From contig JAQPZY010001670.1 of the NCBI GenBank assembly GCA_029931535.1, positions 1,674,001 through 1,738,000 of the forward strand: a stretch of DNA of 64,000 bases, read 5' to 3'. The translations under genes were made by a program, and so were the position numbers. The notes under the pieces are model-generated. The model was not told the DNA's origin. It saw nothing but the letters and a program-made list of their open reading frames with translations, and made no database searches. Position 1 is the first letter of the stretch, and the number at the start of each line of letters is the position of its first letter. Source of the DNA: Margaritifera margaritifera (taxonomy: Eukaryota > Mollusca > Bivalvia > Unionida > Margaritiferidae). Below, piece after piece: positions 48,601 through 59,689 of this stretch.

Positions 48601-49539
48601 TTGCAAAATCAAACACTGACAAATAAGAGAGCACAACACTGTATGATTTTTAGAGCTGATATAGGGCAATTTCTTCAGCAGAGTGATGTAAGCTTAGTTA
48701 TGATTGTATTATCCATGACTTACAGAAATAACATGATGCAATTCATATCATGTATGATGCAATACCAGCTTCAGATTGCATCATTCATTGTTTTGCCTAA
48801 AGTCAAGTACTGTCCAAACCCAGTCATAGATTTATTCATAGATCCAGTCAAAGATGTATTTTAGTCATTTCTGGTTTAAATTGAGATCCCTTCCCTTTAT
48901 AACTCACTTATCATCTGCCATTCCCAAGTCAAGGGTCATATATACTGACCCAGTATCATATCTTTAAAACTAGAACCAATCAACAATTTTAAGCATCATT
49001 TTCGTTCTCAGTGACCCAGAATTAGTCAAGTTTGACAACATTTATTGCGGAAGCATTTTGGATGTAGACCAGTGTTACAGGATATGCGCGAGTTATGGTG
49101 GTAATCATGCGGCAAGAGACATGAAGAGAGTAAAAAAATGGACAAAGAAGGCATTTTAATAAAATTATATGTTAACTATAAATAAAACAAAAATTAATTT
49201 AGAGAATTGGGATAAAACTTGTCAGCTTTACATAAGCACAGCAAAACAAAATCCATTTAGAAAATTGGAGTGATATGTATAACACTTGACACAAGTGCAA
49301 CATTATGTCTGTTATCATGTGTTTGAGTGAGTTGCACCAAAGAGGGCAGATCACCCAGAGTGAATATGATGAGCTATATGAATATGATGAGCTATATGCA
49401 ACCAGGGTTCTTCAACCAGCCCCACAACCAATTCTGGCCCCTAGACACAGGGTTGAGCCTCCTATTCAAACATCAGCCAGTTCCAGCTCCTAGGCTTAGG
49501 GCTGAATACCCCTTTTGTACACGGTTGCCATAAGGACAA
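48601..49539. other. Intron sequence with an 18-bp duplication
   Basis: 'gaatatgatgagctatat' occurs twice in tandem near 49360-49396. No gene supported. A 62-residue open frame (49305-49493) has no known motif. Confidence 0.4.
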
Positions 49540-49695
49540 GAAAACTACCAATTTAATATCAGTAATACATAACCTGTTGCTATTGTGTAGCTTACTCTTT
49601 TCCAGATGGAAAATACCCTTGACTGTGCGATGAGAATTCATCCTCCCATAGGGTGACTATAAAGTTCTGCATTTCAGAATGCCCCTAGTCTATGA
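49540..49695 (+). repeat. Left terminal inverted repeat of the second DIRS-like family
   Basis: Starts near 'aaaactaccaatttaatatc' and includes 'acataacctgttgctattgt' and 'gaattcatcctcccataggg'. The reverse complement is at 58155-58310. Confidence 0.8.
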
Positions 49696-50828
49696 CTAAA
49701 TGATGATCAGAGCTTTTGTTGCTTTCTCACTGGGCTATGATAAAGGACCTTTCCCAAAGGTTTAATAAGGGCCGGAACTTTGCTAGACAATGAAGAGAAA
49801 TTGTGCCTGCAGCAACTTACCGCATTAGTGGTCTCCATTCTGCAGTTCATAAAAAGTCTTGCTGTCGCACTATCCGTTCCGTATATTTATTGTAAACTTT
49901 CCTCATTTTAATTTTAGAACTTCGTTCTTTAATGGGCCTCCAACGCTACCTCGTGTATTATACCCCTTGCGGGTGGAAACACTCACCCAATTTACTGATA
50001 TACAACTGAGGCATGGGTAAGTCTCTGCGTGTTGAAAAATAACAACAGGCTCTGCCTAACATAGAAGACAGTGTATTCCTCTTCATAAGAAAAAGTGACC
50101 ATTATCGGTCAATTTTCACATATATTATTAATGTCCGCACCACGAATTGCGTGGTCATTGCATATGTGTCTGCATGTTCTTTAATAAAATTCACAGTGTA
50201 AAATATTTTATTTTTCGACAGGAAAAAAGACCAATTTATTTCTATGAGATCAAATCCATAAGAAAACATTTACCTTATGCATACAGGCACTGAATGCATA
50301 CACACTGGTGTACACGATCCATCATTTACCTCATGCATACAGGTACATAATGCATACACAGTGGTGTATGCAGTATGCACTACATACAAACAGGTGAGTT
50401 TAGCGTGACCTAACAAGGTGAGTTTATTGTGACATTTATTAAATATTGTCATTACTTCTCTTCTTCAGAAATAATGTCAGAACAGTCTGTGGGGAAGTGT
50501 GGCCACAAGAAGGGCTCTTGTGACACCCAGACTGAATATAGTGCTCCAAGTGCACACAACAACAAAAAAAGTTCCAAGTGCACAAAAAAAAAAAAAGTTG
50601 CACACCTTGCAATTTATGGCCATCTGGTACTTGGAATCTAGTTGATTCCAGATGTACTTATCTTCAGATTTTTCTGGAATTCTCTCAGCATTTGGGACCA
50701 ACTTCTTTGACGGCCTGTGAGGCCCGCCAGTAGGAGGGACTGGACGTTCGAGGAGTCTATCGCCTACCCCCACACACACAGGGAGGAGAAGACAAACACT
50801 TCTCATGTTCAAGACAGTGTATACGCTT
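49696..50828 (+). other. Leader region of the second DIRS-like family, copy 1
   Basis: Includes a ~57-bp direct duplication ('catgcatacaggtacataat' type; 50267-50323 and 50324-50380), a short A run near 50585, and no open frame of note. It may be untranslated leader, or it may include an unrelated insertion. Confidence 0.45.
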
Positions 50829-50829
50829 C

Positions 50830-51250
50830 AGCGAGTTGCTCTCTCCCATTAGGGAGGTTGAGCACTGCGACAGCAGTTTGCTCCCTCCCATTAGGGAAGT
50901 AGAGCACAGCAACAGCGGGTTGCGCCCTCCCGTTAGGGAGGTAGAGCACCGCAACAGCGGTTTGTGCCCTCCCATTAAGGAGGTAGAGCACCGCATCAGC
51001 GGGTTGCGCCCTCCCGTTAGGGAGGTAGAGAACCGCAACAGCGGGTTGCGCCCTCTCATTAGGGAGGTAGAGCACCGCAACAGCAGGTTGCGCCCCCCAT
51101 TAAGGAGGTAGAGCACCACAACAGCGGGTTGCACCCTCTCATTTGAGAGGTAGAGCACCGCAACAGCAGGTTCCACCCTCCTGTTTGAGAGGTAGATCAC
51201 TGCGACAGGGAACTGCTCCCTCCCTTTATGGAGGTGGAGCAACGCAACAC
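50830..51250 (+). repeat. 42-bp tandem array of mini-hairpins, about ten units
   Basis: The unit 'gcgggttgcgccctcccgtt' plus 'agggaggtagagcaccgcaa' plus 'ca' is 42 bp. Each unit has the inverted pair CCCTCC / GGGAGG around a short loop. Because 42 is a multiple of three, both strands stay open for long stretches, with 14-residue repeats such as LPLREVEHRNSG-like and VLYLPNGRAQPAVA. One unit near 51082 is one base short. Confidence 0.9.
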
Positions 51251-51492
51251 ATCTCATGCTGTTGCTCCCTCACACTCGGGAGGTGATGCACCGCTCCCAT
51301 CACTTTCAGGGTAGTGATATAACAGTCAAAGACGATTTCTGATTATCACTCGTCAGCCTCACGGTATGGTGACGGTATGGACTGAGTACCGCCCTCTACT
51401 GTCCCATCCTGTGCAGGATTGGTAGTAAGCCCACTGGACTCAGACTAGGGAAGGGGAATGGATCGGCACCCCCCCCCAACCCTGTTATCCCA

Positions 51493-52800
51493 ATGAATCC
51501 TTATGGGATGTGGGGCCCTCCACCTCAAGACCCTTGGTCCACTATGCCCCTGTGGGCTACTGGACCTTGCCCTCACAGTCAAGGTGATGCTTTGGCTCAT
51601 GTTCCACCATCACCTCCTCACCAGGTGGCCCCAGTGTGGAAGGCTAGAGGTGTCACATCATCCAGGGTAGACAGGCGGTCTGGCCTCCCCACTGGAACTC
51701 GCACTGAACTACGTGCCATGGTGCAGAGTGCTCCTATGCCCCCTCCACCATTGAGGGACATAGCGATGCCCACCCACTCTCTGACTCAGAGTATACCAGA
51801 TGATAACGATGTTCTCTCTATTCTTGTTGACTCAAATGAGTTCGAGACAGAAACAGTGGCACTGACACCTCTAAGGCTCACCCCTTCTTCTCAGTTGGAA
51901 GTGGAGGAAGAGGTCTGGTCCTTTTGATAAGGCAGTAAGCGAAGTTTACCGCCTCTTACCCCCGGAATTGTGCCCCAAACCATGTGGCACACAATCCAAA
52001 AAGATCCTTTCCGTTATGGAAAAGATCTCTGGGGGGCAAACACAACCAGACCTCTTGCTTCTTCCTCATTCCGCAACAATTGAGGAACTCTCACAGAGGC
52101 TTTCGCTAGGCCAAAATGTAGCTCGACAACGTTGAGGGTGGTTCGACCCTCCCTCAACAGTAAGACCCCTGGTCTCTTCTGCCAGTTACAGGATACATTC
52201 CCCAAAGTGGCCTACCAAACCTCCCCAATTGGATGCTGAGGCAGCCAAAGTGGGCATTTCTACGGGAGCCTGCGCTCGCCTTCCAATTAAAACAATCGAT
52301 GCCATGGAGCAGAAAACCCAGTTACTTGTAACCATTGCATTGCATTCTGATCTATTCTCAGCAACTGCATTTAGTATGCTGAGAGAAGCCTCCTTGAATC
52401 CAGCCGCATTACAATGTGTGCTGGAAGCGGTGGCCTAGACATTCCAGCATGCGATTTCTGTTGCAATGGCTTTATCAGCGGAATTGTGCACATCTGCCGT
52501 GACATTGCATTGGACTCCAAAAAGATCTTACTTAACCAGAGTAAAGAACTTCTAAGGGCTGCTCCGCTAAAAGCCGAGACCCTCCTTGGAGGCCTCATAC
52601 CAACTTTGGCTTCTCAAGACTTGCTGGATCATCAACATCAATCCTTTACATTCACTCCTGGCCCATCGCAATTGGCCAAGAAGCGTGTTAATGCGAATCG
52701 CCCTCAGGGGCCATTCGCCAGGTTCTTCAAGCAGATGCAACCCCAGCCCTAGCTGCAACCTCAAACTAAACCACCTCCTCGAACATCGGGTCCACGGTGT
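51493..52800 (+). pseudogene. gag-like ORF remnant of the second DIRS-like family, copy 1
   Basis: The frame opens at 51493 with a proline-rich N-terminus (MNPYGMWGPPPQDPW). After frame changes near 51925 and a stop near 52134 it continues to AAKVGISTGACARLPI, EQKTQLLVTIALHSDLFSAT, a stop at 52436, then (shifted) FQHAISVAMALSAEL and the tail RPQGPFARFFKQMQPQP. Copy 2 has the same order at 55690-56190. DIRS gag-position proteins of marine animals have these ALHSDLFSA and RPQGPFARFFK type motifs in my recollection. The function is capsid-like by position and inference. Confidence 0.65.
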
Positions 52801-53086
52801 CAAGGTCGCCGCAGATCCCAAAAGAGGAAGTTCTATAATCCTCCTTCCTTTCCCACCGGAGGAAAGGGGGTGGACAGCCCTAGTGATCTAACCCTTCTCC
52901 TGCAGTGCATCCCCCTCATGAACATCCCCGTAGGTACTCACCTAGGCCTCTTTTCAGAGGCTCGGTCAAGCATCATGGACGATGGGTGGGTCCTCTCTAT
53001 TGTGAACGAGGGTTATCGACTCCAGTTCGAGAACAACCCCGCTATCAAGGACCCTCATTCTATTTCCCCAGTCCAATCTGGGGAAA

Positions 53087-53920
53087 TTGAGGAAAGAGGT
53101 GCACACCCTTTTGCAGAAAGGGGCAGTTGAGTGGGCCCTGAATGATCAGTCTTCCGCCTTCTACTCCCGAATCTTCCTGGTCACCAAGAAATTTGGGAAA
53201 TTTCGGATCATAATCGATCTCTCCCCACTCAACCAGTTTCTTCTGGAGGAACCTTTCAAGATGGAGACAACCTCATCGATTTGGAACACACTTCGCCTGT
53301 CCGATTGGGCAGTCTCCATCAACCTTCAGGATGCCTACTTGCACATCCTGATTTTTCCTCCACACTGCAAATATCTCCGGTTTTTGCTTAGACCAGGAAG
53401 TTTTTCAATTCCGGTTTCTGCCGTTCGGAATCTCTTCCGCACCCAGAGTCTTCACCCAAATTATTGGAGTGGTTGTGGCCTACCATCAATTACTGGGAAC
53501 ATTTATTCTCCAGTATTTTGACAACTGGCTGATCCACAATGTCCAGGTTCAGCCCCTTCATCAGGATCTGTTCCGTTCTTGATCCACCATAACTCGGTTG
53601 TTTTTTTTTTACCAAACCTCGAGAAGTCAGAACTCATTCCATCACAGGACTTTGTTTACGTGGGGATAAACTTGATCACAAACCAGAACTGGGTCCGCAT
53701 TCCACTGGATTGGGTAGATCGAATCCTGGCCCTTCTAGAGGCACTACAAGCAAAAACATCGTTATATGCTTGCCCTTATCGATCCCTATTGGGAACCTTG
53801 AACGCTGCTGCCGACTTGGTTCCTTTAGGATGTCTCCATATGCGCTCTCTACAGTTCCTCCTTCTCTCAAGGTGGAAACCACACAGAGATTCTCTATCAA
53901 CACGATCCCACTAGGACAGG
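53087..53920 (+). pseudogene. DIRS-like reverse transcriptase remnant, second family copy 1
   Basis: HTLLQKGAVEWALND opens the domain. Then FLVTKKFGKFRIIIDLSPLN, WAVSINLQDAYLHILIF, a frame change near 53400, and the box YFDNWLI at 53514-53534. Canonical YxDDWL is changed to DN at the dyad. A third frame (from 53579) reads LIPSQDFVYVGINL and ALLEALQAKTSLY, the segment that follows the dyad in this family. Inactive. Confidence 0.8.
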
Positions 53921-54380
53921 ACTTTCACCACCACTTGCTCTAGTGGATGAATCGGGACAGATTCCTGGCTGGGGTCCCAATGCATGCACCCAAATGTATC
54001 TACAACATCAGAGAGGCACACATGCCCCTTCTCTTTGCATGGAGGACTGGAACCTCCTTCCGTGGGCAGCCTGAGTTCACAATCTGAGTTTGCCACATTC
54101 CAGGCAAGAAGAACATATTAGCGGACAGCCTGTCCAGGATAGGTCGAGCCATCCTCACGGAATGGTCTCTTCACTGCTCCGTAACAGAGTCCCTGTTCAC
54201 ACTCTGGGGAAGACCCTTAGTGGACCTGTTTGTGACCAGGCGCAACAACAGACTTCCATTTTACGTATCTCCAGTCCCGGATCAGAGAGCATGGGCAGTA
54301 GATGCATTCAGCTTCTGGTGGGATCGGCTATTTGCATACGCCTTCCCACCATTCTGACTGCTTCCTCAAGTTCTGCAAAG
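53921..54380 (+). pseudogene. RNase H-side segment, second family copy 1
   Basis: Fragments HAPKCIYNIREAHMP, then VCHIPGKKNILADSLSR (near 54085), LWGRPLVDLFVTRRNNRLPFY (near 54205) and AWAVDAFSFWWDRLFAYAFPP (near 54290). HIPGxxNxxADxLSR is the usual end of the RNase H region of DIRS and Ty3-type elements. Stops are present. Confidence 0.7.
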
Positions 54381-54559
54381 AGTCCGAACTGTACAGATCA
54401 TCTTCATCGCTCCACTGTTTCTTCAGCGATCATGGTTCAACGATCTGCTAGACTTGTTGATCGATCAACCCAGGTCTCTACCTTACCAGTGGGATCTCCT
54501 GTCTCAACACAGGGGATCCCTTCTCCACAATAGCCCACACATTCTCCACCTTCACGCTT

Positions 54560-55345
54560 GGCTCTTCTCAAGCGATCTCTCTGCCAGAACAAGTTTTCAG
54601 GCTGAGTTTCCAGTTGCATCATTCAGGCCAGGAGAGCTTCTACATCCAAGGTCTATGATACCAGGTGGAGAATCTTCTGTGATTGGTGCAGTTGGAAACA
54701 CGTTGATCCTATCAGCCCCTCTGTAACTATTGCTGATTTCCCTTTGTTCCATTTGAGACCAAAAGATGTTCAGTATCCACTATCAAATGCTATCGAGTTG
54801 CGATCTCCAACACACTTAAATTCTCTCAGGGCATGGCAATCGGTTCAGATTCATACCTTGCCAATCATATTAAGTACTTGAGCTCCAGAGACCCGTCTCC
54901 AGCTCTCTTATGCCCAGATGGAAACTTCATGTGTTTTGTGGTCTTTAACCAAAACCCCCTATGAACCATTGAGTGAGCGAGATTCATGCCTTGTCTATTG
55001 ACACTGGCTGTCTCCAGTTTAACAGGAATTATTATTCTGTCTCCCTCCTCTGCCAACCAGGATTTCTCACTAAGAGGATGTCATGAAGGCAGCTTCTGGC
55101 ATTCCCATACTACCTTCTCCTCCTTTTATCTCTGCTCATTAGCTCAACAGAGCACAGGCATTTTTCTCTGGGGTCCATCGTTGCAGCACAACATGTGGCT
55201 CAGAGAGACACCAAACTTCTATAAGATGTACCTCTTCCTCTACGGTGAGTACATTACATTCTCTGTTTTTGATCAGTTAAACTGGAGCATCAGCCTACCC
55301 TCCTATATGACAAATTCAGCTAACAATAGCGACAGGATAAGTAAT
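54560..55345 (+). pseudogene. Tyrosine-recombinase-position remnant and 3' end, second family copy 1
   Basis: A frame near 54630 reads STSKVYDTRWRIFCDWC, the start expected for the DNA-binding part of a DIRS recombinase. It continues as SLTKTPYEPLSE near 54945. After this, stops hide the catalytic domain. The copy ends near 'gctaacaatagcgacagg' (55320-55337), which resembles the element end at 58250-58275. Confidence 0.55.
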
Positions 55346-55369
55346 TGCTGCTTTTAAAATGCAGTTTGT

Positions 55370-55672
55370 TTTTTTTGGGGGGGGGGGGTAAAATTAATTT
55401 TAATTATGCAATACTTACCTGTTGCTATTGTCGAATGCCCTCCTCCCACCCCGCTCTGATGTCTTGCATAATTGTTGTCTATGAAAAAGATGATGATTTT
55501 AGCAAGCCTAAATGAGGCACAGACCAGAGTGCAAAGGTCATTCTTACCTTTTCTCCACTCTGGGAGGATGTATTCACATCGAACGGACAGCGATTTTTGG
55601 CACGCAAATGGAATAGCTAACAATAGTGACAGGTACCGGTAAGTATTGGATAATTAAAATTAGTTTTAATTC
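55370..55672. repeat. ~280-bp piece bounded by inverted DIRS-like terminal sequence
   Basis: The left side, 'aattttaattatgcaatact' then 'tacctgttgctattgt', is the reverse complement of the right side, 'ctaacaatagtgacagg' then 'taagtattggataattaaaa'. The interior has no coding potential. A G homopolymer precedes it (55376-55388). It is a solo-terminus or MITE-like remnant between the two copies. Confidence 0.75.
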
Positions 55673-55689
55673 CAAAAAAACTACATTTT

Positions 55690-56200
55690 GGATGCCAAAG
55701 TGACACAAGTGGGTATTTCCATGGGAATTTGGGATTGCCTTCCAGTTAAAAGACTTTAGAACAAAAGGCTAGGTCACTAGGAACCTTGGCCTTGCATACT
55801 GACCTCTTTTCGGCAGCGTCCTTCAATCTGCTGAAGGAGGAATCTCTGTTGCCAGTTGCCCTTCATTGTTTGTTGGAAGCAGTGGTGAAAACATCTAGGC
55901 ATGTATTAGCCTTGTCAATGGCTTTATCAGCAGAGCTTCTCTACCTCTGCAGAGATGTTGCTCTGGACACATCCAAAGTCTTATTGGAGCACAGTAAGAA
56001 CCTTCTGAGGGCTGCTTCCCTGGAGGCAGAGACTCTCTTTGGAGGACTCATTCTCTGTGTCTTCTCAGGATTTGAGAGACCAGCAACACCTGTCTTCTAT
56101 GTCCGCTCCTGGCCCATTGAAACTGGCCAAGAAGCGAAAACATCCTGACCAGCCACAGGGCAAAGTTCTTTAAAGCCAAGCAGCCACAGTAAAAGCAACA
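55690..56200 (+). pseudogene. gag-like remnant, second family copy 2 (5' truncated)
   Basis: Starts in mid-gag: 'ggatgccaaagtgacacaag' corresponds to 52228 in copy 1. Reads ALHTDLFSAASFNLLKEESL, LCRDVALDTSKVLLEHSKNLL and LKLAKKRKHPDQPQGKV. Fewer changes than copy 1 in this stretch. Confidence 0.7.
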
Positions 56201-56299
56201 ACCCCAATTCAGACCTCCCCCTCATCAGTCCGGCTCTAGAAGGGGGGGGGGGGCTGCAAAGGCCCATGGAGGAAGTTTTGGGCCCTTTCCCCTTTCTGA

Positions 56300-57280
56300 A
56301 GGAGAAGGGTGGACAGCCCTTTGGACTTGCCCCTGCTCCTGCAGAGTGTTCCTCTTCCACTGGTTCCCATAGGTACCAGGCTAAACTTTTTTTCAGAGGC
56401 TTGGTCCAGCATCATGGATGATGGCTGGGTCCTTTCTATCACAAAAGGTGGATACTGGCTTCGATTTCAGGATCATCCTCCCTTGCTAAGGTTCCTGATG
56501 TTCTTCCAACAGTTGAAACTGGTATGATTAAAGAAAGAGGTACACTCCATTCTCTGGAAGGGTGCAGTATAGAGTGTGTCCAATGACCAATCTCCGGCCT
56601 TCTACCCCTGGATTTTCCTGGTACTAAAAAGGGGGAAAGTTTCATCTAATTATCGACCTTTCCTCACAAAACAGGTTTCTGCAGGATGAACTTTTTAAGA
56701 TGGAGACCACAGTCTTAGTCAGGAATGCCATAAGACCTGACAACTGGGCAGTCTCAATTGATCTTCAGGATGCATACCTTCACATCCCTCTCTTTCCTCA
56801 TCACAGTAAGTACCTCCAGTCTTGCTTGGACTGGGAGGTCTTCCAATTCCGCACTGCTATTCGGCCTAGCCTCTGCACCCAGAGCACTTACCAGGTCATG
56901 GGAGTAGTTGCCATCCACTTAAGGTCACTGGATATCCCAATCCTCTAATATTTCTACAATTGATTGATCCACAATGGCCAGCTAGAATCCCTCAGACTAT
57001 ATCTGTCTTCCTGTTGGTCCATAATGACCAGGCTGGGTCTTTTACCCAACCTAGAGAAATCAGAACTTACACCATCTCAAGATTTCATCTACGTGGAGAT
57101 GAATATCCTCACAGAGGATTAGTCCATGTCCCTCAGGACAGAGTAGACAAGATCCTGACCCTGTTGGAGACACTGAGAGCCAATACCATGTTGTCAGCTC
57201 ATCTTTTTCTTTCTCTGCTGGGAACCTTGAATTCTGCTGAGGACCTGGTTTCCCTAATCAGACTGTACTAGCACCCTTTA
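56300..57280 (+). pseudogene. Reverse transcriptase remnant, second family copy 2
   Basis: Pieces in order: SIMDDGWVLSI near 56410, WAVSIDLQDAYLHIPLFP at about 56745-56800, a frame change near 56830, and a dyad region reading YFYN then a stop near 56948-56962. VPQDRVDKILTLLETLRANT and LLGTLNSAEDLVSL follow near 57124-57250. As in copy 1, Asn stands at the second dyad position. Confidence 0.75.
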
Positions 57281-58154
57281 CAGTTTCTCTTTCTGGAAAA
57301 ACTGGAAACTGCACAGGGACCCTCTGAATGCTCAGATTTCTCTAGGTCGGGATTTCCACCATCATCTGATTTGGTGGACAAATCGAGACCGGTTTCTGGC
57401 CAGAGTCCCCATGCACACTCATGAACCCCACTTCTGTTTGCAGACATGTCAGATTCAGGGTCATGTGCTCATCTGGAGCCAGAAGGATTGGTTCAGGGTT
57501 CATGGTCCAGGGAAGAGTCTATTCTCCTCAACAATTTGGAAGTTAGGGCAGTGTTTTCTTAGCCCTTAAGAGATGCATCAACAGAATAAGAGGTCGCTGC
57601 ATGATGGTCTCCGATGACAACATGTCAGTGGTAGCATACCTCAGGAGAGAAAATGGCACACATGCCCCTTCTCTCTGCATGAAGGTTTGGAACCTCCTTC
57701 ACTTGGTAGCCTCAGAAGGGATGACCCTCTGAGTTTGCCACATTCCTGGCAAAAATATTTTGGCAGACTGTCTTTCAAGTAAGTGAAAGATAGTCCTCAC
57801 GGAATAGTCTCTACACCAGTTCATAGCAGATTCCCTGTTCAGACTTTGGGGACACTATTGGTGGAATTGTTTGCAACAAGGCTAAACAACAAGCTCCCCT
57901 TTTACGTTTTTCCAGTGTCTGACTGGAGGGCCTGGGCAGCGTATGCTTTCAGCCTGAAATGGGATCATGTATTCGCTTACACCTTCCCACCCTTCAGGAT
58001 GATCCCACAGATACTTCACGATGTAAGAAACTTCACTGCTCAGCTCATATTTGTTGAAATTGCCAGATTCCCTCCTTCCACTCTGCACTGATGTCCCACT
58101 AGTTTAGGCTATGTCCAGATAAAGAATGAAGGATATTGCTCATGGACAAGGTTG
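57281..58154 (+). pseudogene. RNase H-side and 3' coding remnant, second family copy 2
   Basis: VCHIPGKNILADCLSSK-like reading near 57736-57785. Then VPVQTLGTLLVELFATRLNNKLPFYVFPV at about 57835-57920 in segments, and WAAYAFSLKWDHVFAYTFPPF near 57935. The recombinase part seen in copy 1 is largely missing before the terminal repeat at 58155. Confidence 0.65.
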
Positions 58155-58310
58155 GATTAGGGGCATTCTGGAATTCAGAACTTCTAGTCACCCGATGGGA
58201 GAATGAATTCTTATCATACGGCTGAGGCTATTTTCCATCCAGAAAAGAGTAAGCTATGCAATAGCAACAGGTAGGTATTACATCAATAAAATAAGTTTTA
58301 CCCCCCACCA
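58155..58310 (+). repeat. Right terminal inverted repeat of the second DIRS-like family
   Basis: The reverse complement of 49540-49695. The + strand reads 'gcaatagcaacaggtaggta' near the end, which is also a splice-donor-like sequence. Confidence 0.8.
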
Positions 58311-58789
58311 AAAAAAAATACATGTTTACTGAATTTCCACCCAGTAATTTAGGAGGAACAGGAGATATGGTAACAGACAGACAGAGGTATAGGCTGACAA
58401 GAATAACCAGTACCTCTGACCATTTCCTCAATATTTTGGATCTAATTTCATCTACACTTATGAACAATATGTGGATGCATCTCAAAGAGCTTAACTCAGC
58501 TATAGTAAAAGTAGGACACTGATATATTTTGTATGCTTGCATGACGTGTATTTTCAGCTTTCATTTCTTACTACCTCAATATCATTGACCCTATTTCAAC
58601 TAAACTGATTATGTGGATGCATTTCAATGAGAGTAACTCAGCTATACCTAAAGTAGATCATTGGGACTTAATTTTCGTGGTTAAGTGAATTCTGTATTAT
58701 CCTCAGCGCCTGTCTGCATATTGTCAGATACTCCAGATGTGCTGCTATTTGTGAGAGGATTCATTTTTATTAGTAAAGGCCCTGTTAGA
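58311..58789. repeat. Diverged intronic repeat, also seen near 59400
   Basis: 'gaatttccacccagtaattt' then 'aggaggaacaggagatatgg' here resembles 'gaatttccacctaccagttt' near 59405. No gene. Confidence 0.5.
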
Positions 58790-59215
58790 GTAGAGTTGAG
58801 GTTTTTTCCACCATAGCAATTGGTATGATGTTGTGCATGCTGGACATGTCAAATGAGAGAATTCCTTCAAATCACATGAATTATGTATGCATTACAGTAC
58901 CTACTGTTTTTGTGAATTACGGTATGCATTACAGTACCTACTGTTTTTGTGAATTACGGTATGCATTACAGTACCTACTGTTTTTGTTAATTACAGTATG
59001 CATTACAGTATCTACTGTTTTTGTGAATTATGGTATGCATTACAGTACCTACTGTTTTGTGAATTACGGTATGCATTACAGTACCTACTGTTTTTGTGAA
59101 TTACGGTATGCCCTAATGAAGATTCCACTGAAAGTTTAAATGGACAGGTTGTTCTTGTCAGCCTATGCTTAAGTAAACAAAATCATTTGTGTACATTATA
59201 GCTAATAAAAATACA
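58790..59215 (+). repeat. Dispersed repeat with a 37-bp minisatellite expansion
   Basis: Flanks match 44950-45215. The array 58887-59107 has six units (starts 58887, 58924, 58961, 58998, 59035, 59071) of 'atgcattacagtacctactg' plus 'tttttgtgaattacggt'. Five units are 37 bp and the sixth, preceded by a shortened unit, is out of register by one base. Confidence 0.88.
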
Positions 59216-59689
59216 TGTACAAAATATGATCTGCATGGTAAGTGTGAAGTTTGTTCAGAAAAGACTTGAAAATGTTATATTTGAAATTGTGTACATTTGA
59301 CCTTGGATACCCTCCTTCAGAACCCATGTGAGTGAGCCCAATAATGACACATACCACTCTTGCATATGGGTACAACCAGGGCAACATAACTTAATAAGTT
59401 TCTTGAATTTCCACCTACCAGTTTAGGAGGAGATTTGGTAATGGACACACATAGGAACAGATAGAGAGCATCTCAGTATTCCTTTAGCTTTTAAACCAGT
59501 GTGAGGATAAAAATGTCTGTGAAGGAGTGGAAGCAGTTGTCTTATGTCATTGTGTGAAACTGTAAAACATTAAAAAATTAAGCTGACCTAGCAAGAAGGC
59601 CAAGTGTACTGGCCTGGTTCTTAGGACATTGTGTGTTGTGCATAGTCTGTCATGCACCATCCATTCACAATTGGCATTGACAACTTCTC
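59216..59689. other. Intron sequence with a worn dispersed repeat
   Basis: Contains the repeat near 59400 that resembles 58320. No gene supported. Confidence 0.4.

Larger units (their letters stand above)
49540..58310 (+). mobile_element. Second DIRS-like family: two head-to-tail copies within inverted termini
   Basis: Matching inverted ends lie at about 49540-49695 and 58155-58310 (shared: 'acctgttgctattg', 'tagcttactctttt', 'gatggaaaata', 'gaatgcccct'). Between them is a full-layout copy 1 (49540-55345: leader with tandem hairpins, gag, reverse transcriptase, RNase H, recombinase-like end) and a 5'-truncated copy 2 (55690-58310). A ~280-bp piece bounded by inverted terminal sequences separates them. 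The coding strand is G+C-richer than the host intron and codon use differs clearly from the AT-rich elements A and B. Stops and frameshifts occur throughout. Confidence 0.85.

Noticed and set aside
50757..51257. Long minus-strand open frame of 14-residue repeats (VLYLPNGRAQPAVA type)
   Set aside because: By-product of a 42-bp tandem array. It is antisense to the DIRS-like element.
51493..51927. Proline-rich 144-residue frame considered as a host exon
   Set aside because: It continues, through a frameshift, into gag-like sequence shared with DIRS copy 2 and lies within the element termini.
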